Assembly (NCBI RefSeq): GCF_002846205.1
Contig: NZ_PHKV01000002.1
Location: 496,001-560,000, forward strand
DNA from: Xanthomonas prunicola
GTDB taxonomy: Bacteria > Pseudomonadota > Gammaproteobacteria > Xanthomonadales > Xanthomonadaceae
Length of the DNA stretch: 64,000 nucleotides
Reading direction: 5' to 3'
The notes under the pieces are model-generated. The model was not told where the DNA came from. It saw only the letters and a program-made list of their open reading frames with translations, and ran no database searches. Positions 43,913-51,019 of this stretch are shown in pieces. Made by a program: the position numbers and the translations under genes. Each line of letters starts with the position of its first letter. Within the stretch, counting starts at the first letter, position 1.

Positions 43913-46354
43913 TCAGCGCAGCAGGTCCGGCTGTGCGCGATACCACTCCTGTGCACGCAGCAGATGCCACTCGGGCACATCGCCGCGCAGGCCCACGGCC
44001 GCACTCAGCAGTCCCCAGCGCGCCAGCAGGCTGCCGCTGCGTTGATTGCCCCGCAAACGCAGGCGCGCATCGACCTGAAAGCGTTCGTTACGTGCCTGCA
44101 ACTGGTCGACGGTGACCGTTTCGCCTTGCCAATGCACCCATGCGGTCACCTGCGCCTGGCCGGCATCCACCAGCTGCAGCATCCAGTTCGGAATCGAACG
44201 GTCGCGTGTGTACAACGCCATCAAAAATGCCAGGTCACGCACCTGGATGCGCACACGTCCATCGACACCGACCGGCTGACGCCATTGCATGCGCGTGTCG
44301 TCGAGCACGATGCGCGCCCACCAGCCGTCACGACGCTGCCCGTCCGGGCCGGTGAATCCAACATTGCGCAGCTGGATGCTGCTGGCATCCAGACTGAAAT
44401 TTTCGGCAAGTAGATCACCGCGCTGCAGGCGCAGATCCGCATCCACATCGCCGCGTAATGCCAATCCGGCAAACTGCAGCCGCGCGGCACGCGCACCGAT
44501 GCGCAAACCGCCTTTGCCGATGCGCCCGCCCGGCTCGATCTGCAAATCGCCGCTGAGCACGCCGTTTCCGCCGTCGAAACGCAGTTGCTGCTGCGGCAGA
44601 TAGCGGTTGTAGGCGCGCAGATCCGGCACGCGGGCATCAGTAAACACCAGATGCGCGCGCGTGGCATCGCGCAGGCTGCTCAAGTTGCGCGCATCGGCGC
44701 GTGTGCGCAGATCCAGACGTAAATCGCGGCCTTGCACGAACGGGCGTGTGGGTGCGTCGCCATGTGCGATGGAAAACTGCTGCATCTGCAGTGCGAGCGC
44801 CGGCAGCAAGTGTCCATTGGCATCGGCATCCACGCGAAGATCTGCACTGGCCTGTCCGGTGATCGCGTGCCCCATGACACCCACGTGTGCCTGCACGTGC
44901 GGTACCTGCAGGCGGCTGCCGGCGGCAAGCTGGCCGCGATCGATCTGCAAATCGGCATCGACCAGGCCATCGCCTTCCAGCGTGAGCCAATCCACCTCCG
45001 GAAACAGCGCGGGAATCCAACTCAACGAAGACAGTTGCCAATGCAGCCGTACATGCCCGGAGGTGCGCGGCAACAGGCGGCGCATGGGTTGCCATGGCAA
45101 TTGCCGGCCTTGCACCCGCAGGTCGGCATCCAGCGTCAGCCCGGCATCGGCCGGCTCGGGCATGCTCACCCGCAAACGCAGGTTCTGATCGACCTGCAAC
45201 TGCGCGGTCAGTTCGCCCAGCAACGCGGCCGGTGCGCGCGTGCTGTCGTGCAGCAGCGCGCGCCAGTGCAGTTGGCTACCGGGCTGCAAGGCACCGCGTA
45301 TCCAGCGCAGTTCACCATCTGCACGTCCCTTGCCGGCACGTGTTGCGACGGTGTGCCGGCCCTGCGCATTGCGGGTGACATCCAGCGCTGCGGTGTCGCC
45401 ATGCAAGGCGATCAGCGCATCGGTCAACTGCAGCACCGCTCGTCCACTTACCTGATCCGGTGAATGCCGCGCGATGCTGGCTTCGATACGCAGCTGTCCA
45501 TTGCGCATCACTTCGTGTTCGCCCCAGCGCACACGCGCCGATTCGAATACCGCACGCGAAGGGAAGATTTCCATCGGCCCGCCACGCAGTCGTTTGAACA
45601 GGCCGAGTTGCAACTTGCCCTCACCTTCAATGTGCAGCTGACGCAGCGACACGTCCTGCACCTGATCGGCAACGATGCGGTCGAATTGCAGGGTCCAGGC
45701 GGTTGGCGGTGTTGGCGTGCTGGCTTGAGCGTCAACGCGCTGGGCTGATTGCGGCGCACCGGATGTGCGCGTCGCGTTCGTTGTGGTGGTTGTGCTCGTT
45801 ACGCGCGGATTCTGCGCGGGCGGCTGCGCCGTCGCCGTTTTTTCGACATTGGGCGTTGCCGTGGGCGTCCCCTCGTTTGCTGAAGCGGCCGGTGTATCGG
45901 CCACTCCCTTCGCCGGAGCGACGGCAGCACGCGTTGCTTGCGTTGCCGCAGGCGATTGCGCCGATGCCGTCCCGGGTACGGCAGTAGCAGCCTGCATGCC
46001 GCCACGCACGCCGTGCGCGTGCAACTCCGGCACCAGCAGTTGCCGGTGCACCAATGGCAGCAAGCGAATCTGTCCGCTGAGCCTCTGCGCACTCACGTTC
46101 CAGTTCGTGCGCGTCGAATGGCCTTGCAGATCGACCTTCCACAGCACCACACGCCCAGGCCACCAGGTCAGCCCCGTGCCCCATTGCATCGTGAACTTCT
46201 CGGGCGAGCGGTTCAGCGCAGCCGGGCCGAGCGGTGTGTTGAGCAATAGATTGCCCACCAGCAAATAGCCTGCGTACAGCGTGATCAGCGCAAATAGCGG
46301 CCAACGCAGTGCGCGCGGCAAGGCGCGCCAGCGGGCGCGAACAGGCATCGGCAT
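43913..46354 (-). CDS. AsmA/YdbH-like envelope protein, paralogue A
   Basis: The 813-residue protein has one N-terminal membrane helix (WPLFALITLYAGYLLVGNLLL) and a large periplasmic part rich in beta-strand-like repeats (LRLRGNQRSGSLLARWGLL). This resembles AsmA-like lipid-transport proteins. A Thr/Ala/Pro-rich insertion at about 150-230 is absent from the neighbouring paralogue. Shared blocks with the upstream gene include NTPLGP...KFTMQWGTGLTWWPGRVVLW and RDLAFLMALYTRDRSIPNWMLQLVD. The start MPMPVRARWRALPR lies 92 bp after the paralogue stop. I recognise the general class only; the substrate and partner are unknown. Confidence 0.75.
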   Translation of the reverse strand: MPMPVRARWRALPRALRWPLFALITLYAGYLLVGNLLLNTPLGPAALNRSPEKFTMQWGTGLTWWPGRVVLWKVDLQGHSTRTNWNVSAQRLSGQIRLLPLVHRQLLVPELHAHGVRGGMQAATAVPGTASAQSPAATQATRAAVAPAKGVADTPAASANEGTPTATPNVEKTATAQPPAQNPRVTSTTTTTNATRTSGAPQSAQRVDAQASTPTPPTAWTLQFDRIVADQVQDVSLRQLHIEGEGKLQLGLFKRLRGGPMEIFPSRAVFESARVRWGEHEVMRNGQLRIEASIARHSPDQVSGRAVLQLTDALIALHGDTAALDVTRNAQGRHTVATRAGKGRADGELRWIRGALQPGSQLHWRALLHDSTRAPAALLGELTAQLQVDQNLRLRVSMPEPADAGLTLDADLRVQGRQLPWQPMRRLLPRTSGHVRLHWQLSSLSWIPALFPEVDWLTLEGDGLVDADLQIDRGQLAAGSRLQVPHVQAHVGVMGHAITGQASADLRVDADANGHLLPALALQMQQFSIAHGDAPTRPFVQGRDLRLDLRTRADARNLSSLRDATRAHLVFTDARVPDLRAYNRYLPQQQLRFDGGNGVLSGDLQIEPGGRIGKGGLRIGARAARLQFAGLALRGDVDADLRLQRGDLLAENFSLDASSIQLRNVGFTGPDGQRRDGWWARIVLDDTRMQWRQPVGVDGRVRIQVRDLAFLMALYTRDRSIPNWMLQLVDAGQAQVTAWVHWQGETVTVDQLQARNERFQVDARLRLRGNQRSGSLLARWGLLSAAVGLRGDVPEWHLLRAQEWYRAQPDLLR

Positions 46355-46446
46355 GACGGCAGGCTCCTGAAGGCCGCGCACGCGGCATGCGCAGTGTGCC
46401 AAGTCTGCCGTGAGCAGGACGCAGCGCTATCGCGGCGGCAACCGCG

Positions 46447-48624
46447 TCACTTGGTTTTGGAGACCGCGGGCAACAACCCAGGTTGCGCGTCATACCACTC
46501 GCGCGCGCCGGCCAGATGCCATTGCCGCTGCTTGCCATCAAGCTCGATGCCGGCACCAAGCACGCCCCAGCGCAGATACAGATCGCCGCGCCGCTGCGCA
46601 TCGTTCAAGGCCAGCCGCGCGCGCAGCGACAGACGCGCATTTTCCGCATGCAGGTCGTCGACCAGCAACTGCTGCTTGCGCCAACGTACCCGGCCGGTGG
46701 CATCCAGTTCGCCCGAATCCAGCAAGCCGAGTACCCAGCGCGGATAGTCGGCGCGCTGCGCGAACACCGACAGCAGCGGCGAGATATCACGCATGCGAAT
46801 GGCCGCATCGGCATCCACCTGGAACGGTGCGTCGGCCTGAATGGTGCCGGCACCAACCTGCAGTTCACCCCACCAGTTGGCATCGTTGCCGTCGTCGCCC
46901 ACCCGCATGTTGCGAAGGCGTATGCGCGTACCGCTAAGGTCGAAGAACTTGTTCTTGAAGTCTGCGCGCTGCAGTGTTGCCTGCAGCTCGGCATCGCCGC
47001 GCATCTGCACGCCGGCCAATGCCAGATGCGCGCCTTGGCCGCGCAGATTCGCATGCCCGTTGCCGACATCGCCGGACGCATTGAGCGCCACATCGCCGGT
47101 CAGGCTGCCGCTGCCACCGAGCAGGCGCACGTTGTTGCCGGGCAGATAGCGGTTATAGACGGTGAGGTCAGGCACACGCGCATCGCTGAAACGCAGCTGC
47201 GCCGTGAGGGTGTCACTCAAGCGGGCCAGCTCGGCATCGCCATGCATGGCTAGCTGCAGATCGCGGCCATCCAGCAACAGGTGTTTGGGCGCATCGCGCG
47301 GCGCCGCCTTGAAGGTGGGAATGGTCACATCCAGATGCGCCTGCGGGGTGGCGGCATCGTCGATGCGCCCGTGCGCCCTGGCGATACCGGTCAGTCGCGT
47401 GTCCAACACCTGCGCCGCCGCCTCGACGCGCGGGATATCCAGCGTGCTGCCGCTGGTGAGCCGCCCCTGAGCAAGGCGTAGATCCGCCTCGACCAGGCCG
47501 CCGCCTTCCAGCTGAAACCAGGGCTTGCGCACGAACAGCTCGGCAATCCAGTTCAAGGACTCAAACTTCCAACGCCCGCGCACCTGCCCCGACATGCGCG
47601 GCAGCACCTGTGCCGGCTGTTCGAACGGAATGCTGCGTCCGGCGATGCGCAGATCGGCGTGCAGTTCGCTGCCGGTCTTCTCATCGCGCGGCAGCCGCGC
47701 CTGCACGCGGATGTCCTGCGCCACATCCAGCTGCAGCGCGAGCATTCCGCGATCGGTGGCGCCGACGCCTGCCAGCAACGGCAGCCGCCACACCGCACGG
47801 CTGCCCGGACTCAGCGCGCCACCGTCCAGGCGGATATCGGCCTCCACCCGCGCCGCCGAGGGTCCGCTGCTGACGTCCACGTGCGGCGCGCCGGTATCGA
47901 TCTTCAGCGCCACGGTATTGGCCTTCAACTGCAGCCGCGCACGGGTGATGCCGAGTTTGCGCAAGCCGGGGGCTTGGTCGCGGTAATGGCGCGGGAACTG
48001 GAACTGCGCGTCCAACTGCGCGCCATTGAACACCTGCACTCCGTCGTAGCTGACTACTGCATCGGTAAAGCCCGCTTCGGACGGAAACAGCTCCGACGGC
48101 CCGCCCTTGAGTTGCTTCAGGAAACCGACCTTGCCGTGTCCTTGCCCGGCAATCAGCAATTTGCCCAGACGCGCACTGCGGATGCTGTTGCTGGTGATCG
48201 CATCGAAGCGCAAGGTCCAGCCCTGGTCACCACGTGGCGGCGGTGGAATCGACGTATCGGACGTTTCCACTTCCGCGCTCACGCCGGTGGCGTGCAGCCA
48301 AGGCAAACACACTTCGCGCCGAAACAAGGCCAGCAGGGCAATCCGTGCATGCGCGCGGTCGGCATGGAAGACGTACACGGTGCGGTTGGCCTGCCCGCGC
48401 ATGCGCACGTTCCAGGCGATGACCTCGCCCGGGAACAACGTCAGCGCTGGGCCGGTCTGCATGGTGAACTTGTGCGGCTGCCGGTTGGTGCTGGCGTCGA
48501 ACAGCGGGGTATTGAGATAGAGGTTGCCGGCCAGCAGATACAGCGCGTACAGCGCCAACACCACGACCACTGCACGACGCCACGACCGTGGCCAGCGCTG
48601 GAAGCGATCGCGAAGTGAGGGCAT
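46447..48624 (-). CDS. AsmA/YdbH-like envelope protein, paralogue B
   Basis: The 725-residue protein has the same plan as the following gene. It has an N-terminal membrane helix (AVVVVLALYALYLLAGNLYL), a conserved NTPLFDASTNRQPHKFTMQTGP block (quoted in part), a long beta-rich periplasmic region and a terminal WYDAQPGLLP motif matching WYRAQPDLL in paralogue A. The pair arose by tandem duplication and has diverged strongly. The start MPSLRDRFQRWPRS was chosen at the conserved charged N-terminus. An AsmA-like role in moving lipids across the periplasm is inference. Confidence 0.75.
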   Translation of the reverse strand: MPSLRDRFQRWPRSWRRAVVVVLALYALYLLAGNLYLNTPLFDASTNRQPHKFTMQTGPALTLFPGEVIAWNVRMRGQANRTVYVFHADRAHARIALLALFRREVCLPWLHATGVSAEVETSDTSIPPPPRGDQGWTLRFDAITSNSIRSARLGKLLIAGQGHGKVGFLKQLKGGPSELFPSEAGFTDAVVSYDGVQVFNGAQLDAQFQFPRHYRDQAPGLRKLGITRARLQLKANTVALKIDTGAPHVDVSSGPSAARVEADIRLDGGALSPGSRAVWRLPLLAGVGATDRGMLALQLDVAQDIRVQARLPRDEKTGSELHADLRIAGRSIPFEQPAQVLPRMSGQVRGRWKFESLNWIAELFVRKPWFQLEGGGLVEADLRLAQGRLTSGSTLDIPRVEAAAQVLDTRLTGIARAHGRIDDAATPQAHLDVTIPTFKAAPRDAPKHLLLDGRDLQLAMHGDAELARLSDTLTAQLRFSDARVPDLTVYNRYLPGNNVRLLGGSGSLTGDVALNASGDVGNGHANLRGQGAHLALAGVQMRGDAELQATLQRADFKNKFFDLSGTRIRLRNMRVGDDGNDANWWGELQVGAGTIQADAPFQVDADAAIRMRDISPLLSVFAQRADYPRWVLGLLDSGELDATGRVRWRKQQLLVDDLHAENARLSLRARLALNDAQRRGDLYLRWGVLGAGIELDGKQRQWHLAGAREWYDAQPGLLPAVSKTK

Positions 48625-48987
48625 GGGCACAGGCAGGAAAGAGTCTGCCGCCACTATCGCGGTTATGCCGACCGCGACGCGTGAATACGGCTGTTGCCGT
48701 TGCGGGGATTGGCGGTAGAGCTTGGCAATTGACGAGCGGCCAATCGCGATTGCAGCAGGATCGCATCCCAGTCAATGCGTGCACTGGTGCTGTGCTGAAT
48801 ATTCGGCATCAACAGCCCGTGCGTTTAACGCTTCTCACACTTCATTGCCGCCGCCGACATGCAGCGACATCGCAAGGTCACGCGTTGGGCGGATAACGTG
48901 ACTGCCCGCTCGCTTGAAGTGACAGGAAGGCGCTCTCCCCCTCCTTCCACGGAGCGAAACGGGCCATCACTCGGTGGTGTCCAATCC

Positions 48988-49016
48988 GTCGGGCCGGCTC
49001 CCTGCGCCGGCCCGAC
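48988..49016. terminator. Strong stem-loop downstream of the DAHP synthase gene
   Basis: GTCGGGCCGGC and GCCGGCCCGAC form a perfect 11-bp stem with a 7-nt loop, 195 bp beyond the aroG-like stop codon. There is no long U-run, so it may be a terminator, a repeat element or a transcript-stabilising hairpin. The rest of the 586-bp gap between the AsmA-like gene and the synthase gene shows no supported ORF. Confidence 0.45.
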
Positions 49017-49210
49017 GTTCTCGGTCTGCAGCGGCCATCAGCGCGCGCTCGCTCGCGCGCTGCCCGATGTCCTCACTGCAGTGCCGGTGGACGGTGCGAA
49101 CGAGGACGCAACGCAAGCCAGCCAACGCGCTGCCTCGTCATCACTGGCCGTTGGCGATGCGCCATGCAGCATCAGCAAGCGTTGCCGCCGCTGATGATGC
49201 AGTCTGCAAC

Positions 49211-50284
49211 TCACGCAGCCTCGGCAATCCGTCGCGCACGGCGCGCGCGCACTGCTGTCGCCAGACGTTCCAGCACCTGGACCGAGGCATCCCAGCCGAT
49301 GCAGCCGTCGGTGATGCTCTGCCCATAGGTCAGCGCACAACCCGGCACCAATTCCTGGCGCCCACCGACCAGGTGGCTCTCCACCATCACGCCGACGATG
49401 CGCGTTTCGCCTGCTTCCAGCTGACGGCTGATGTCGTCGATCACCTTGGGCTGATTCTCTGGGTTTTTACTGCTATTGGCGTGGCTGGCGTCGATCATCA
49501 AGCGTGCCGGCAAGCCGGACGTGTTGAGCACCTGGCTGGCCGCTTCCACATTGGCCGCATCGAAGTTGGGCTGCTTGCCGCCGCGCAGAATCACATGGCA
49601 ATCCGGGTTGCCCACCGTCGCTGCCACGGCGGTATGTCCGTCCTTGGTCACGGCCAGGAAATGATGCGGATGCGAGGCCGCGCCCACCGCGTCCACCGCA
49701 ATCTTGACGTCGCCGCCGGTGCCGTTCTTGAAGCCCACCGGACACGACAAGCCCGAGGCCATCTCGCGATGCACCTGGCTCTCGGTGGTGCGTGCGCCGA
49801 TCGCGCCCCAGGCCACCAGGTCGGCAATGTATTGCGGCGAGATGATGTCGAGAAATTCCACGCCCGCCGGCAGCCCGAGATTATTGATATCGCGCAGCAA
49901 ACCGCGCGCCACGCGCAGGCCCTTGTTGATCTGGAAGCTGCCGTCCAGATCCGGGTCGTTGATCAAGCCCTTCCAGCCGATGGTGGTCCGCGGCTTTTCG
50001 AAGTACACCCGCATCACGATTTCGAGCGCGTCGCCGAACTGGTCGCGCAGCGGGCGCAGGCGGTGTGCATAGTCCATCGCCGCGACCGGATCGTGGATCG
50101 AGCAGGGCCCGATCACCACCGCCAGGCGGTCGTCACGGCCATGCAGGATCTCGTGCAGCGCGGCACGCGAATTGGTCACGGTTTCGGAGGCACGCTCGTC
50201 GCAGGGCAGCAGCGATAGCAGCTGCGAGGGCGGGGCAAGGGCTTCGATCTTGCGGATACGCAGGTCATCGGTCACAGGCGGCAT
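49211..50284 (-). CDS. aroG: 3-deoxy-7-phosphoheptulonate (DAHP) synthase, class I
   Basis: The 357-residue enzyme condenses phosphoenolpyruvate and erythrose 4-phosphate, the first step of aromatic amino acid synthesis. Visible motifs are VVIGPCSIHD (metal Cys61), REMASGLSCPVGFKNGTGG and DASHANSSKNP. The length and the N-terminal extension (MPPVTDDLRIRKIEAL) match the feedback-regulated AroF/G/H type; which amino acid inhibits it cannot be read here. The gene is preceded by a leader peptide rich in Phe, Tyr and Trp, an antiterminator and a terminator, so transcription is very likely controlled by attenuation in response to aromatic aminoacyl-tRNA supply. Confidence 0.94.
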   Translation of the reverse strand: MPPVTDDLRIRKIEALAPPSQLLSLLPCDERASETVTNSRAALHEILHGRDDRLAVVIGPCSIHDPVAAMDYAHRLRPLRDQFGDALEIVMRVYFEKPRTTIGWKGLINDPDLDGSFQINKGLRVARGLLRDINNLGLPAGVEFLDIISPQYIADLVAWGAIGARTTESQVHREMASGLSCPVGFKNGTGGDVKIAVDAVGAASHPHHFLAVTKDGHTAVAATVGNPDCHVILRGGKQPNFDAANVEAASQVLNTSGLPARLMIDASHANSSKNPENQPKVIDDISRQLEAGETRIVGVMVESHLVGGRQELVPGCALTYGQSITDGCIGWDASVQVLERLATAVRARRARRIAEAA

Positions 50285-50338
50285 AACAGTGTCTCGGTGG
50301 GCGGTGTTGCATCAGGGAGCCAGGCGCGGCGGCAACAA

Positions 50339-50368
50339 AAAAGCCGCCAGTGTGCGCTGGCGGCTTTT
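50339..50368 (-). terminator. Attenuator terminator in the aroG leader
   Basis: On the minus strand AAAAGCCGCCAG and CTGGCGGCTTTT form a perfect stem with a 6-nt loop, continuing into a run of six T. It lies between the aromatic leader peptide and the aroG start, 55 bp before the ATG. It would stop transcription before the gene. The first arm overlaps CCGCCAGCG (50355-50363 on the plus strand as CGCTGGCGG), which can instead pair with the leader coding region. Confidence 0.85.
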
Positions 50369-50391
50369 CGGGAATGCTGCTGAAGTCTCCT

Positions 50392-50475
50392 TCAGGGTGA
50401 GCGCAATCCGTCCTCCGCCAGCGGCATCGGAAAACCGTAGTACCAAAAGTAAAACTGGCTGCGGGGTGCGTTCAT
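50392..50475 (-). CDS. Aromatic-rich leader peptide of aroG (attenuation)
   Basis: A 27-codon ORF begins MNAPRSQ, continues with the run FYFWYYGF and ends at a TGA 24 bp before the terminator hairpin. An in-frame ATG three codons upstream is an alternative start. Six aromatic codons in a row cover Phe, Tyr and Trp, the three end products of the pathway. Just after them, the coding sequence CGCTGGCGG (50415-50423) is exactly complementary to CCGCCAGCG in the first terminator arm. A ribosome stalled at the aromatic codons would leave this antiterminator free. A small CTGAAG/CTTCAG hairpin (50380-50395) overlaps the stop codon. No strong ribosome binding site is seen. Confidence 0.82.
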   Translation of the reverse strand: MNAPRSQFYFWYYGFPMPLAEDGLRSP

Positions 50476-50536
50476 TGGGTGCATTGATACCACGCACGTT
50501 TGGCCGTTGCCACTGTTTCATCGGCAACGGACCGGG

Positions 50537-50561
50537 CACAGGTTTGAGCAAACGTCCTGTG
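50537..50561. repeat. Inverted repeat upstream of the aroG leader peptide
   Basis: CACAGG and CCTGTG flank GTTTG and CAAAC in a 25-bp imperfect palindrome, 60-85 bp before the leader start. It lies where the aroG promoter is expected and could be an operator for a repressor, but no known consensus was recognised. Confidence 0.35.
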
Positions 50562-50968
50562 CCGCCGCTGGCCGGCATGCACATCGAAGCGCAATGATCG
50601 TTGAAGCGGTGATTTCGGCACAGGGTGCAGGGCCGATAACCCACCTGCTGGGTGGCGGCATCGCTGTGGCCAATCGTCTCGATGCGACCAATCAATGAAG
50701 CAGTGATCTAACGGGTTGCCTCAACAGATGTCACGGCACACCGGGAGCATCGCCATCTCAAAAGGCCGCGTATGCTTCGGCGCGGCACCAGCGATCTACC
50801 GGGTGCATTGCGACCACGTCGCCAACTCAACACATACATCTCAGTGCCGAACGTGGCGTCGTACGACGCCAAGGCACATGTGGCCGAGCGCCCATGTTGG
50901 CTTCGCTGATAGCTGCGATCGCCACCGCGATTGCAGACTCTTCCACTCCGTTGCAACACCGGCATATG

Positions 50969-51008
50969 GCACCCGCACACCACCACACCAACCGTGACGT
51001 GCGGGTGC
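50969..51008 (-). terminator. Stem-loop after the large TonB receptor gene
   Basis: GCACCCGCAC and GTGCGGGTGC pair perfectly over 10 bp with a 20-nt loop, starting 11 bp after the receptor stop codon. There is no U-run. The 400 bp between this and the aroG promoter region contain no supported gene. Confidence 0.4.
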
Positions 51009-51019
51009 GCTGCGATCAC

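Noticed and set aside
50312..50695. A 127-codon minus-strand frame over the aroG leader
   Set aside because: It runs through the terminator and the leader peptide in another frame. The aromatic leader peptide, antiterminator and terminator explain the region better.
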